Source: Rebecca billardiae RCC1528
Lineage: Eukaryota; Haptophyta
Length of the DNA: 64,000 bases
Reading direction: 5' to 3'
Assembly: GCA_965240325.2 (NCBI GenBank)
Contig: OZ251230.1
Coordinates: 558,001 to 622,000 of the forward strand
A model generated the notes under the pieces. The model was not told the origin of the DNA. It did not search any database and saw only the letters and a list, made by a program, of their open reading frames with translations. The position numbers and the translations under genes were made by a program. Of this stretch, positions 33,141 through 44,184 are shown in pieces. How positions within the stretch are numbered: the stretch's first letter is position 1; each line of letters begins with the position of its first letter.

Positions 33141-36100
33141 TCACCAACCGGAAATCCAAAAGTCCCCAGTGTTCCTGTTCTTCACCACGAACTGCCGCTT
33201 CTCGTCCAGCCACACGGGTTCGTCGAAGCCGGGGTTGAACTTGGGCGAGCAGAACTCGCGGATGGTGGGCGCGTGTTCCTGAGAGCGATCGCGCTCCTTG
33301 TACAGGCCGTTGGAGCATGTCCATAGCTCCACCTGCTTTGGCTCGAACTCCTCGCCGTGCGAGAACTCGTTCTGCCGGTCGGAGCAGCAGCAGTGCGTGG
33401 TGAAATCCCGCCACCCCTCGAAGCCGACAAACTCGTTGCGCTTGAGGAGCTCCTCGAGCTCGCACTCCGCCGTGCCCGGCACGCCGGCGAACTGGTTGCC
33501 GAGCCCCTCGCCCGTCGGCGCGACCACGTTGGCGGTGGCCGCCTGCCAGAACTGGCCGAGCAGCAGGACGGCAATCGAGATGAAAGCGGCGGCGGCCATC
33601 GCGGCGAACACGAGCAGCACGTACTGCAGCGTCACGGTGTCGAGCTCGTGGTCGAGCTCCCGCCGCGCCTTCTCGATCTTCATCTTCTGCTCCTCGCTGA
33701 ACCCCTCCTCAATCTTGGACGACTTCTCCTGGAGTTGCTTCTTGTGCCTCACCGAGCAGACCCAGCCGATCCCGAGTGCGCAGAACGGCACGACGAAGTT
33801 GATGAGGATGATGAAGCCGCCCAGCGCAGCCTGCGGCATCCGGTGCGCGACCCCCACGAACGTGAACACCACGATGAGCGGGTTGATCGCCGACGCGAAC
33901 GAGCACGCCACCGCGAGCGCATCGGACTTCGGGTCGAAGTAGGGCCGCGTCCATGCCTGGAAAAGCAGGACGAGGAAATGGAAGATGCAGACCATGATGG
34001 AGGCCGCGAACAGGAAGTCGAAGAGGAAGATCACGATGGCGATGATGAGCAGCTTCTGCATCACGATGAAGAGCTGTGGCCACGCGAGCGGCGGCCGAGG
34101 CGCCGTGCGGCGCGAGCGTGAGCGCGCGTGCGGCGCGCGTGAGCGCAGGAGCGCGGAGTGCCCGGGCTGGGGTCCGGGTGTGAGCGCGCACCTTCATGTA
34201 GCGGAACTGGTACTCGAAGACCGAGTAGAGGGACTTTGCGCGGTTGCGCGAGCCCGACACGCGGTAGTCCCACTCGACGTCGCCCTGCTGCTTCTTCTGC
34301 CCCTCGGTGAGGATACGCGAGGAGCGGATCTCAATCTTGTTGAAGAGGCGCGTGTGCCTCGAGATGATCTGGTAGTAGAGGTACGGCACGCCCACCGTGA
34401 AGCCGATCAGCGTGATGATCGACGCGGGACTGCGCGCGGCGGGGGGGGAGGCCACACACGCGCGAGCAGAGGGCGCAGGCGCGTGCGTCGCGACGCGGCC
34501 CGTCAGTCACCGCCCGTCGGCATGCGGCCGTGGGCTGGGGGGCGGGCGCGCCCAGCCGCGTGTGGGCCCACACCCAGTGCAGGCCGTGCGCGCTCGAGGC
34601 CGCGGCGACGCGCTGCCCTGTCCGACGGCCTCCCCGCGCACCGCGCCGAGCGCGCGCCCCGTGGCTGCTGGCGCGCGCACCCGAAGAAGGGCAGGATCAT
34701 GCGGTTGTAGTCGAGCCGCACGTCGTTGCGCGCGCGGAAGACGACCTCGCCGGGGCAGAAGCGGGCGGAGCACTGCGCCGGAGTCTCGAACATGAACTCC
34801 CAGCTCGTCTTCCAGTCGTTCGGGTCGTAGAAGTCGCACGGCTCGCACTTGACGAGGCCGGTGGCGAGCCACTGCGACGCGGCCGAGTTGAGCTCGTTGG
34901 CAAACTCGGGGAAGCGCTCGCCCGGCTGGCACTCGACGGCCTTGGAGAGCCAGACGGCGAAGAGCATGCGCGTGACGGGCATGTAGAGCACGGTGAGGAG
35001 GAGGAGGAACGACGAGACGGCCGTGCGGTCGATCAGCGAGTGCAGCTCGCGCAGCCAGATCCGCCCCTTCTCGAAGAAGGAGAAGGCGTTGTACACGGCG
35101 GTCGTGACCCCAAACAGGCCGAGCATCAGCGAGAGCGCAAACCCGAAGCGGAAGATGGTGAGCGGGCGGGCCCAGTTGTCGAAGGCGGCGAAGAGCAGGC
35201 AGAGGAAGGTGACGCCCACGTTGCGCACGTAGATCCACACCGGGTACGGCTTGGGCGGCCCCTCCTCCTTCACCTCGCCCTTGATGAACTTCTTGAGGTC
35301 GGTCGTGTTCGCCTTGCCGATCGCCGAGCCCACGATGTCCAGCCGCTGCTGCGCGATGCGCAGCTCGATGTAGATGTTGAAGGCGCGCCAGAGCAGGTAC
35401 GCGACGATCATGCCGGCGAAGAGGCCGATGCCCACGTACAGCATCGTGTCGAGCAGCCGCGGCGTGAGCGTGCCACCGCCGACCACCTGCAGGCGCGTCT
35501 GGTCGAGCAGCGCCTTTGCGAGGATGGTCGAGAACGTGAGCACGATCCCAAACACGAGGATGAAGAGCCAGAGCACCTTGTACAGCGGGCGGAAGAGGAT
35601 GAGCGTGACGAACGAGATGATCAGCGGGATCGCCGCCGTCACGAGCAGGTACAGCGCGGGGAACGGCAGCGATGCGAACGACTCGACGAACGCGGGCACG
35701 CCGAGCGTCGCCGCCCACTCGGCCACCGCCTGCAGGTCGATGTTGAAGATGTTCATCCAGCCGAGGTAGACGTTCCAGTCGATGAGGATCTGCGGGATCT
35801 CGAAGGGGAAGTTGAGCTCGGGCCAGCGCTCGACGAGCGAGAACGTGAGCATGTTCGTCAGCGCGGTGAACTGGAAGAAGGAGAAGAGGATCTCGAGGTC
35901 GTTTGAGCTCGGCAGCACTGTGCACGCCGTCTCCCACAGCGCACTCATGCGCTGGTCGGGCGCGGCGCGCGCGTTGTGCTGCGCGCGCATCTCCTCGTTG
36001 ATCATGATGCCGTCGACGGCGTTGCCGCCGCCCTGCGCGGCGAGCTCGCCCATCGCCGCGTAGTTCCGCCGCGCGCCCGCCTTGGTCTTGGTCGGGCTGT

Positions 36101-36792
36101 GGATGTGGATCTCCTTCTGCGCCGTCTCGGTCGCAAAGTACGTGCCCGCGCCGACCGCGATCGCCGGGCCCATCGCCTTGAGCAGCCGCGCCGCCTCGGA
36201 GGCGAGCAGGGGGTCGTGGCTCGTCTTCGCCTGCTCGAGCGTCTCGCGCAGCACGGGCAGCGACGTCACGTGCTCTTTCGCCTTGGCTGCGGCCTCCTTG
36301 ACCGACTTCTTGGGCGGGAAGCGGCCCTGGTACTCGTCCATGTCGGCCTTGTGCCGGTAGTTGACGAGTACGAACTCCTCAAAGTCGATCTTGCCGTCGT
36401 GGTTCCGATCGGCCACGTTGAACGCCTCCGCCACCCACTCGTTCGTGCGCGGCGGGTCGCCGCGCTCGACGGCGCCGAGCGTGACGAGGTTGCGGAACTC
36501 CTCCATGTCGATCGCGCCGTCGCCGTTCGCGTCGATGTTCTTGAACATCTCGTGCCACTTCTTCAGCTCGTCGTTGTCGAACCTGATCTCAGGCATGCGC
36601 TCCGCAGGCTCATCGTCCTCGGGCTCGCCCTTGCCCTTGGCCTGCGCGGCGGCGTGCCCGCGCGCGCGCGCGCCGCGCGATCGCGTCAGGCCCCGCGCCG
36701 CGCGCAGAGTGGTGGAGCGCGGGGCGTACAGCGCGCGCGCGCAGGCGGCGCACCGCCTGCCCACTGGCCGGGGCGAAAATGCTCTGGAACAT
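33141..36792 (-). CDS. EF-hand multi-pass membrane protein, TRP/PKD2-like C-terminal part
   Basis: Predicted 1,056 residues, ATG 36792 to TGA 33143-33141, with introns 36642-36753, 34430-34680 and 34074-34191, all frame-preserving. The first exon encodes only MFQSIFAPASGQA. Two canonical EF-hands (DANGDGAIDMEE and DRNHDGKIDFEE, residues ~50-110) should bind Ca2+. About ten hydrophobic segments follow, among them ALYLLVTAAIPLIISFVTLI, TMLYVGIGLFAGMIVAYLLW and KLLIIAIVIFLFDFLFAASI. Between them lie a Cys-containing extramembrane loop (CQPGERFPEF...CEPCDFYDPNDW) and a second at the C terminus (HCCCSDRQ). The stretch QAWTRPYFDPKSDALAVACS resembles the last helices of fungal and protist TRP/PKD2-like proteins. 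A Ca2+-regulated channel or transporter is the best guess, but the family is not certain. Confidence 0.78.
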
Positions 36793-37537
36793 GGTGTGCG
36801 CGCGCCCCCGCGCGATTCAGCTGCTGTGCTGCTCGGCGTGCACGCCCACGGGTTGGCCGCCGGCCCCGCCGCAAAGATAGAGCGAGGATGCCGAAATGGG
36901 ACGATGGGGTTTCAACGTCCGCGACCGCGACGCGTGGTTACCCTCTTTTTCCTGTTACCGTCCAGGGCTATGATATTCATCCACGGAGCACCGGCGCGCG
37001 CTGGGAGGCGCAAGTATTATACGCAACCGCCGCCGTACCCGCTCGTACGAACTCGTATTGAATTTTGGGCGCCCCCATGGAAACGAAACTTCTGGCTTGG
37101 CAGCAGTTGATAGAAGTTGGTTTAGGGACTACTAGGGGAGCGCGAGGAAACGCATATTCGTGCCTATGTGAGTGTAACCGACGACACCGCAAGAAACATT
37201 CAGGAACTTTGCCAACCGTCGTCGTCTTCGTAGGACAAGACAGTCGCTGTGTGACAAATCCAAAACTGACGATCGGCGGTTACGTAGTAGTTACCCGGCC
37301 TGCCGGCCATATCAGTACTGACCGACACTGAGCCCCGGCGTTGGCGGGCCGCCGAGGGCTACGAACACCCGCTTGTCACCAGCACCGCGTCGCCCGTGGC
37401 CGCTCTCTGCTAGGCCCACTTTTGGCCAAGGCGGGTCACGTGCCGACGCTGCGCTGAGAGCGGCGGCTCGGACGGACAGGGAGTAATTGCGCTGCGGGCG
37501 CGTCAGCCTCGCTGCCCGCCCGGCGCGGGCGGTGTGC
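36793..37537. other. Spacer between two minus-strand genes
   Basis: This is the promoter region of the EF-hand membrane protein gene and the 3' region of the NUB1-like gene. I see no repeat, RNA gene or credible ORF in it. Confidence 0.55.
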
Positions 37538-39511
37538 TCAGCTCAGCCTGCTCAGGTACAGCTGGATCGCCACCCCCTCGCAGTCGAGGTCGCACTGCTG
37601 GTACGCGCGCTCCGCCTCGAGCACGTCGTCCACCAGCCCGCTCTCGTCGAGCGCGGCGCGCAGCTCGGCCTCTCGCGCGCGCCGCGCCTCGGCCGCCGCC
37701 TCGTCCGAGGCCGAGGCCGAGCGCGGCGCGGGCTCGGCGTCGGTCGCGCCGTCGTGCCCGGCCGGCGGGCTTCCCGCGCGCGCGGCGCCCTCGGCCGCGG
37801 GCGCGGCCGCGCCGCCGCCCACCAGCGCGCCGAGCGCCGCCGCCGTGTCGCCCGCGTGCGCGTGCAGCGCCGCGCGCGCGCTCGCCTCGTCCGCGCCCGC
37901 GGCCGCGGCCAGCTCGGCGACTCGCGAGGCCTCGAGCTCGCCCTCGCTCTCGCGCGTGGCGAGCTCGAGCTCGAGCGCGGCGCGCGCGTCCTCCGAGGTG
38001 AGCAGCGCGAGCGCGCCCTCCAGGCTGTTGTCCCCGCGCCGCAGCGCCTCCGCCGCCACCGCCCTCGCAAAGCCGAGGTCGGTGAGCTCGGCGAGCACGC
38101 GCATGTCCAGCAGCGCGCCGCGAGCCGTCCTGCCAAACGCGCGCGCCTCGCGCCGCTCTGCGCGCCGGCGGCGCGCCTCGTTGCGCGAGCGCTCCCACTC
38201 CTCGCGCGTCGCGAGCGCGTACCGCGCCGCGCGCTCCACGTCCTTGTTGCACGCGAGCAGCGCGCGCCGCGCCTGCGAGTCGGTGAAGCCGAGCGACAGC
38301 AGCTGCGCGAGCGCGGAGTCGTCCTCTCGCGTGATGGTGAGCTGCGCGCGCAGCTCGGCCGCCGAGCGCAGCAGCGCGCGCGCCGCGTCGAGGCGGCCCT
38401 CGTGGAAGGCGACGACGCCGAGGAGCAGGCGCAGGCGCACGTACGTCGCGCGCGCCTGCCCAAAGTCGTTCTCCTCCGTCCCGCTGCGCGCGCTCGCCGC
38501 CAGCCTGTCGAGCTTCTCGAGCGCAGGGCCGTGCAGCGCCGCCAGCAGGCGCTGCGCGGCGCTCAGCCGCGAGCGCGCCGCCTCGAGCGAGGCGTGCGTG
38601 AAGCCGGCGCGCGGGGGCGCGCCCGCGGCGTGGCAGGCGGGCGCGCCCGCCGCCGGCCCCGCCCCGCCCTCCGCCCCGCCGGCCCCGCCGCTGCCCTCCG
38701 CGCCGCCGCCCCCGCCGCCGCCCCCGCCCAGGTCTGCGAGGAGCGCCGCCCACGCCGTGTCGATGCACACGAGAGCGTAGTTGTCGCCCAGCTCGAGCCA
38801 CTTGCGCTCGACCGCGTCGAAGGCCTGCTGCGCGGCGTCGAGGAGGCTGCGCGCGTCGTCGACGAGGAGCGCGGCCTCCGCCGTCGCCGTCGGCCCGCTC
38901 GTCGCGCCCTCGGCCGACGGCGCACCCGCCGCGTCCGCCGCGCCGTCGGCGGCGGCGGCGGCGGCCGCGCGCACCGGCTCGGCGGCGGAGCGCTTCGGCG
39001 GCAGGCCGAGTAGCGTGCGCTGGGCGCGCGCGAGGAGGGTCTTCGCCTTGGCGTGCAGCAGGTATCCCAACGTCAGCCCGCGCCGGTCCACCTCGGGCAT
39101 CTCGACGGGCTGCCCGCGGTGGTCGAAGATCTCGAGCTGCGTCTGGTGAGACGTGTCGTCGGCGTCGTCGTCGTCAATGTTGGCCGAGATGAGCCGCGCG
39201 GCCTCGGCGGCCTTCTCGAGCTGCGTGCGCCGCGCGGCGGCGGAGGCGGCGAGCGCGTCCACCGTCTGCGCCGCCGCCGCCGCGCCCGCGCGCAGCATCA
39301 CGATGCCCGTCGTGCCGTCGCCGACGCCGAGCGCGGAGAGCGGCTCGGCCGCGCGCGCCACGTCCAGCCGCTTGCCCTTGCACAGGATGGAGACATCCGC
39401 CGGGCTGCGGCCGGCAGCGTTCGCGACGGCGTCGAGCAGCGTCGAGAGCGGCGCGTCGTCCGGCACCACGGCCTCTGTGAGCGCGGGCAGCTTCACGAGC
39501 TTCACGCGCAT
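37538..39511 (-). CDS. NUB1-like ubiquitin-domain/UBA protein
   Basis: 657 residues, ATG 39511 to TGA 37540-37538, no intron. The N terminus has a ubiquitin-like fold (MRVKLVKLPALTEAV..., ILCKGKRLD..., ~residues 1-80). The centre has the helical pattern of NEDD8 ultimate buster 1: KWLELGDNYALVCIDTAWAA, then YVRLRLLLGVVAFHEGRLDAARALL. The C-terminal half contains UBA domains (LLSLGFTDSQARRALLACNKDVERA; LTDLGFARAVAAEALRRGDNSLEGALALL; probably a third, weaker one before the end). NUB1 delivers NEDD8- and ubiquitin-like-modified proteins to the proteasome. A Gly/Ala/Pro insertion at ~250-290 is host-typical low complexity. It is divergent from the AFG2-like gene, 253 bp apart. Confidence 0.85.
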   Translation of the reverse strand: MRVKLVKLPALTEAVVPDDAPLSTLLDAVANAAGRSPADVSILCKGKRLDVARAAEPLSALGVGDGTTGIVMLRAGAAAAAQTVDALAASAAARRTQLEKAAEAARLISANIDDDDADDTSHQTQLEIFDHRGQPVEMPEVDRRGLTLGYLLHAKAKTLLARAQRTLLGLPPKRSAAEPVRAAAAAAADGAADAAGAPSAEGATSGPTATAEAALLVDDARSLLDAAQQAFDAVERKWLELGDNYALVCIDTAWAALLADLGGGGGGGGGAEGSGGAGGAEGGAGPAAGAPACHAAGAPPRAGFTHASLEAARSRLSAAQRLLAALHGPALEKLDRLAASARSGTEENDFGQARATYVRLRLLLGVVAFHEGRLDAARALLRSAAELRAQLTITREDDSALAQLLSLGFTDSQARRALLACNKDVERAARYALATREEWERSRNEARRRRAERREARAFGRTARGALLDMRVLAELTDLGFARAVAAEALRRGDNSLEGALALLTSEDARAALELELATRESEGELEASRVAELAAAAGADEASARAALHAHAGDTAAALGALVGGGAAAPAAEGAARAGSPPAGHDGATDAEPAPRSASASDEAAAEARRAREAELRAALDESGLVDDVLEAERAYQQCDLDCEGVAIQLYLSRLS

Positions 39512-39764
39512 GTCGACAGAGCCTCGGCGGACGGGTTGTGGGGCTCGGGCGCTGGCGAGTGGCGACAGGTCCGAGCCATGAAATCAAAGATCCCCTGCGT
39601 CAGCCAATGAGGCCGCGTAGGAGGTCGGGAATCCCTGCGCCGAGATTCCCCTACCCATACAACTCTACAAGCCTACACATGATGATACAATATCCACCAG
39701 TAACTCGGCGGCGGGTATTGTAGCCCGGCAGGCCGCCATCGCCCTCGTTGCGCGCGACCGGGGG
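39512..39764. promoter_or_regulatory. Bidirectional promoter region (NUB1-like / AFG2-like)
   Basis: 253 bp between two divergent start codons. A CCAAT box is visible at about 39603-39607 (CAGCCAATGAG). Both neighbours are protein-quality-control genes, which makes co-expression plausible. Confidence 0.45.
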
Positions 39765-42431
39765 ATGCCGCGCAAGAAGCGCGGCGGCGGCGGCGACGCG
39801 GCCGAACGCGGCGAGTCCGCCGGCGAGGCCGCCACCGTCCCCGCGCCACCAGCCGGTGGTGGCGTGGTGGGCAAGCTGTGCGCGCTGCCGGACGCGCTCG
39901 CGCCCGCCGCCGGGGACGTGTCGGCGCGCGGCGTGCACCTGAGCTGGGAGCTGCTCGCACAGCTCGGCGCGACGGTGGGCGAGCACGTCGAGGTGGCGCG
40001 ACGAGGCGGGGGCGAGTCGGTTTTCGCGCGCGCGTGGGCATCGCGCAAGCTCAAGCCCGCCAGCATCGGCCTCGGCCGCCGCGTGCGCGCCGCGCTCGGC
40101 CCTGACGTGCGGGAGCCCCCACTCGAGCTGCTCGTCCGCCGGCTTCGCGCGCCGCCGGCGCGCGCGCGCGCGCTGGGGCTCGAGCTGGACGAGGGCTCGG
40201 CGTTCGCGCCGAGCGAGACGCTCCGCGAGTACGCGCACGCCTGGCTGGACGGCGCCGTGCTGCGCGAGGGCGGCGCCGTCGTCGTGCCGTACGGCGGCCG
40301 CGATGTGCTGCTGCGCGTCAGCAGCGCGCTCGCGGCGGACGCGGCCGACAGCGGCGGCAGCGGTTCGGCTGAGCGCGGCGAGGAGGCGGCGGCGCAGGCC
40401 GAGCGCGGCGCGGGCGCCCAGCACGCCGACGGCGCCGCGCCGCTCCTCGTCACGCGCGACACCGCAGTGCACCTCGCCGCCGGCCGCTGCGCGAGCGCGG
40501 CCGCGCGGCCCGGTGCGGCGGACGGCGGCGTCGGTGGCGGCGTCGGTGGCGGCGCCGGTGGCGACGGGTGCGCGACGGGACGGGCGGCCGCCGGCGTGCC
40601 CCGTCGGCCGTGCGGCCTCGACGCGCTCGGCGGCCTCCCGCCCGAGGCGCACGCCGCGCTCGCCGACCTCTCCATCTCGCTGCTGCGGCCGCACGCGCTC
40701 ACAGCGCTGGGTGTGCGGCCGATGGGCGGTTGCCTGCTGCACGGCGCGGCCGGCGTGGGCAAGAGCGCGCTGCTGTGGGCGATGGCGGAGGCGCTCGAGG
40801 CGAGCGGCGCGCGCGCGCTGCGCGTGAGCGCGGCGCAGCTCCTCGCCGAGCGCGGCCCGGCCGCCGCCGACGGCGCGATCCACGCGCTCTTTGCGCGCGC
40901 GCGCGCGGCCGCGCCCGCGGTGGTCGCCATTGACGAGCTCGAGCTGCTGGCACCGCGCCGGGGCGGCGGCGGCGGCGGCGGCGCGGCCGAGGCGGAGGGC
41001 GGCGCGCGCGCCGTCGCCGCGCTGCTCACGTGCGTCGACGGCGTGCGCGGCGCCGCGCACCACCGCGTCGCGCTGCTCGGCACCGCGCGCGCCGCGGACG
41101 CGCTCGAGCCCGCCCTGCGCCGGCCGGGCCGACTGGACGTGGAGGTGTGCGTGCGCGCGCCCGGCAGCGCCGAGCGGGCGGCCATTGTGCGCGCGCTCGC
41201 GGCGCGCGGCGCGGCCGGGGCGGGCGGCGAGGGCCGCGCGCTGCCCGAGGCGTGGGTCGGCGCGCTCGCCGCGCGCACGCACGGCTACGTCGCGGCCGAC
41301 CTGCACGCGCTGCTGCGCGAGCTCGAGCAGGCGGCCGCGGCCGAGGGCGGCGGCGGCGGCGCCGCCCTCGCCGAGCCCGCCTCCGATCGAGGCGCGGCGC
41401 TGCTGGGGCGAGTGCTCGCGCGCGTGCCGCCGAGCGCGCTGCGCGAGTCGCAGCTCGAGATGCCGAGCGTGCGCTGGGCGGACATCGGCGGGCACGCCGA
41501 CACGGTCGGCGCGGTGCGCGAGGCGGTCGAGTGGCCGCTGCGCCACGCGGGTGCGTTTGCGCGGATGGGCGTGCGCCCGCCGCGCGGCGTGCTTCTGTAC
41601 GGCCCGCCCGGCTGCTCCAAGACGCTCACCGCAAAGGCGCTCGCCACCGAGTCCGGGCTCAACTTCGTGGCGGTGAAGGGGCCCGAGCTGCTGAGCAAGT
41701 GGGTGGGCGACTCGGAGAAGGCGGTGCAGGCGCTCTTCGAGCGCGCGCGCGCCGCCGCGCCCGCCATCATCTTCTTCGACGAGATCGACGCACTCGCGCC
41801 CGCGCGGCAGCACGGCGCGGGCGGCTCAGGCGTCGGCATGCGCGTGCTCGCGCAGCTGCTGCACGAGATGGACGGCGTGGGCGGCGCGGGCGGCGAGCGC
41901 GCGCACGTCGTCGTGCTCGGCGCGACCAACCGCCCCGACCTCGTCGACGCCGCGCTGCTCCGCCCCGGCCGCTTCGACCGCCTGCTGTACGTCGGGCTGC
42001 CGGACGAGGGCGCGCGCCGAGCGGTGCTGGCGGTGCACACGCGCGCCACGCCGCTCGCGCCCGACGTGCAGCTCGACGCGGTCGCGGCGCGCACGGCGGG
42101 GTACTCGGGCGCGGAGCTGGCGGCGGTGTGCCGCGAGGCGGCCATGTGCGCGCTGCAGCACTCCGCCGACGCGCCGCACGTCGAGGCGCGCCACGTCGAG
42201 GCCGCGCTGCGCGCGGTGCAGCCGCGCACGCCGCCGGCGCTGCTACAGCTATACGAGCGCTACCGGCAGAGCGCGCGCGCCGCCGCCCAGGCCCAGCCCG
42301 GAGCGCCGGGCGCCGCCGCCGCCGCCGAGCCTGGCGCGCCGCAGGTAGACGCGGCGGCGCGCGCGGCCGACGGCGCGGACGGCTCGGCGGAGACGGCCGC
42401 CGCTGCGCTGTCCGAGCTGCGGCTGTCGTGA
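39765..42431 (+). CDS. AFG2/SPATA5-type double AAA+ ATPase
   Basis: 888 residues, ATG 39765 to TGA 42431, no intron. CDC48-like N domain (~1-230), D1 (~320-510) and D2 (~570-800). D1: Walker A GAAGVGKS, Walker B VVAIDELELL, arginine region RRPGRLD. D2: GPPGCSKT, IIFFDEIDALAP, GATNRPDLVDAALLRPGRFD. The Walker A form PPGCSKT, together with ESGLNFVAVKGPELLSKWVG, distinguishes AFG2/Drg1/SPATA5 from CDC48 (GPPGTGKT / GPPGCGKT). AFG2 strips Rlp24 and other shuttling factors from cytoplasmic pre-60S ribosomal subunits. Ala/Gly-rich insertions follow the N domain and end the protein. The D1 P-loop (GAAGVGKS) departs from the usual GPPGTGKT but keeps the Lys and Ser. Confidence 0.92.
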   Translation: MPRKKRGGGGDAAERGESAGEAATVPAPPAGGGVVGKLCALPDALAPAAGDVSARGVHLSWELLAQLGATVGEHVEVARRGGGESVFARAWASRKLKPASIGLGRRVRAALGPDVREPPLELLVRRLRAPPARARALGLELDEGSAFAPSETLREYAHAWLDGAVLREGGAVVVPYGGRDVLLRVSSALAADAADSGGSGSAERGEEAAAQAERGAGAQHADGAAPLLVTRDTAVHLAAGRCASAAARPGAADGGVGGGVGGGAGGDGCATGRAAAGVPRRPCGLDALGGLPPEAHAALADLSISLLRPHALTALGVRPMGGCLLHGAAGVGKSALLWAMAEALEASGARALRVSAAQLLAERGPAAADGAIHALFARARAAAPAVVAIDELELLAPRRGGGGGGGAAEAEGGARAVAALLTCVDGVRGAAHHRVALLGTARAADALEPALRRPGRLDVEVCVRAPGSAERAAIVRALAARGAAGAGGEGRALPEAWVGALAARTHGYVAADLHALLRELEQAAAAEGGGGGAALAEPASDRGAALLGRVLARVPPSALRESQLEMPSVRWADIGGHADTVGAVREAVEWPLRHAGAFARMGVRPPRGVLLYGPPGCSKTLTAKALATESGLNFVAVKGPELLSKWVGDSEKAVQALFERARAAAPAIIFFDEIDALAPARQHGAGGSGVGMRVLAQLLHEMDGVGGAGGERAHVVVLGATNRPDLVDAALLRPGRFDRLLYVGLPDEGARRAVLAVHTRATPLAPDVQLDAVAARTAGYSGAELAAVCREAAMCALQHSADAPHVEARHVEAALRAVQPRTPPALLQLYERYRQSARAAAQAQPGAPGAAAAAEPGAPQVDAAARAADGADGSAETAAAALSELRLS

Positions 42432-42721
42432 CGTGGCGCTGCAAGACGCCGACCGACGCGACGCGGCATGCCTGACGCCGCACGCCGCGGACGTGCTCGG
42501 ACTGCTCGGCGCCTCATGCCGTCATGGGAATTATTATAATGATGGCTGACGACGCACGGCGGCGACGATGAATGTTATTGCTCGCCGATCGAGCGCCGTT
42601 ATTAATTATTTTATATTGCCAATAATAAAGTAGCGGTATATTACGACCGTACATTGACCGGACATCGCCGCGCGAGCATAAGTCGCGGCGTGATGAGAGT
42701 AGTATTCGAACTATAAGAGTA
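42432..42721. other. AT-rich convergent 3' spacer
   Basis: 290 bp between two convergent genes, with AT-rich sequence around 42525-42650 (for example TTATTAATTATTTTATATTG). It contains AATAAA within the minus-strand or plus-strand 3' region at about 42623 (CCAATAATAAAG). Probably shared 3' untranslated and polyadenylation sequence. Confidence 0.45.
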
Positions 42722-44184
42722 TTACTCGGCGCTGCCCTGAGCAGCAGCGGCCTGATCGTGCCCCTCGCCCGCCATCTCCACAGCGTCGGCTGCATCCGCG
42801 GGAGCGGCAGCATCGAGGTTGTCGTCATCGTCCTGCTCGGAGTCGTCGTCGACCAGCTCGCCGTCGTCGTCGTCGTCCATGACGACATCCTCGACGAACT
42901 CGTCGTCGGTATCGTCCTCGACCAAGCCAGGCTGCTCCTGCAGGAATTGCGCAAGCATTTGCTGCGTGGGGGTCGCCGCGCGCGCGCGGCGTGGGCGAGC
43001 GTGAGACAGACGCGCGGCCGAGCGGGAGCGCGAGCGACTCCGGGCGCGAGGTGCGCGCGCCGTGCTGCGCGACGCACGTGTGGGATGCGGTGGACCTGCC
43101 CGCCCAAGCGCATCATGACGAAGCTCTCATTCGCCGGCGGCGCCGGCCCCTGCCCCGCCTCCCCCACCGAGTCAAAGCAGCCCGCCGGGTAGGGGATCGA
43201 GACGCCGGCGTTGAACGCGCCCGCCTCCAACCCCTGCGTGCCAATGCTCACGCGGCGCGCGAGCGCCGAGTCGTCCTCGAGGTCGAGGCACTCGCCACGC
43301 CGCGGCAGGGGGAATGAGGTGGCGAAGCCCCAGCAGTTCTGCATCACGAACCCCCAGTTGGGCGCTCGCGACACGACCATCGTCGGGAACTCACGCCCGC
43401 CCAGCCGCACGCGCAGCAGGCAGGAGCCCGCGTGGTCGGCCGCGCACGGGGCGCACGCGCCTGCCGGGGCGTCCGCGGCGGTAGGCGGCCCCGCGGGCGG
43501 GCGCGGGGCCGCGTCGGCGGCATCGCCCGCCGAGCTCGCCGCACCGCCCGCCTCAGCCGCCGGCGCCGCTGCGAGCGGCAGCCCCTCGCCGCCGCCGTCG
43601 TGCGCCAGCGTCGAGACCCCGCGCGGGTGCCACAGGAAGCGCCAGTTCCCGCGGTGCCGGATGATGTGCCCGTCGGCCGTGGCCTCGCTCTCGGCGGCGC
43701 CGGTGAGGGAGGCGTACGGCGAGTCACTCGCACGCGGCTCCACGAAGTCGACCGTGCCGTCGGCGTGGAAGCGGCGCGAGCGCGACGGCTTGTGCTGCCA
43801 CCACGGGTCGGAGCCAGTCCAGCCGGGCCCGGAGGCGGTCTTCATGCGCGTGGACCACTCGAACGAGCAGAGCTCGGCACGCGTGATGTGGGTGCGCCTA
43901 CTGTCCACGATCGATTCGGCGTACGCCCGCCGCGCGTCACGCTCGCGGAGCTCCCTCGCCTGTGTGGGCACGTACACCTTGTCTGCCCAGAGCGCGTCAC
44001 ACAGCGGCTGCCACACCTCCTGCCCGAGGCCCACGGTGTGCCAGTAGCGCGAGACGGCGCAGCAGGCGGCGAGATCGGCGGCTGTGAGGTGCGAAAAGAC
44101 CGACGAGAGTATCTCGTCGGCCCGCGCTTCGTGGACGAGCGCGAGCACGCGCGCGCCCCGCGCAACACCTCCTTCGACCTGCAT
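42722..44184 (-). CDS. F-box protein with acidic C terminus
   Basis: Predicted 448 residues, ATG 44184 to TAA 42724-42722, with one intron at 42962-43077 (GTGCGT...GCAG) that joins HRIPH to QMLAQFLQEQPG in frame. The N terminus is an F-box (ADEILSSVFSHLTAADLAAC then CAVSRYWHTVGLGQEVWQPL). F-boxes bind SKP1 in SCF ubiquitin ligases. The middle (~residues 95-350) contains WRFLWHPRG, LLRVRLGGREFPTMVVSRAP and NWGFVMQNCWGFATSFPLPR; I do not recognise this substrate-side domain. The last 78 residues are very acidic (EDDTDDEFVEDVVMDDDDDG). In-frame ATGs upstream (to 44331) are possible starts but would overlap the neighbour's promoter. Confidence 0.8.

Noticed and set aside
34530-35906. Long plus-strand charged frame (E/R/D-rich)
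   Set aside because: Antisense shadow of the membrane protein; hydrophobic helices read backwards give E/R-rich sequence.
39651-41813. Minus-strand frames covering the AFG2-like gene
   Set aside because: No domain; the opposite strand has intact Walker motifs throughout.
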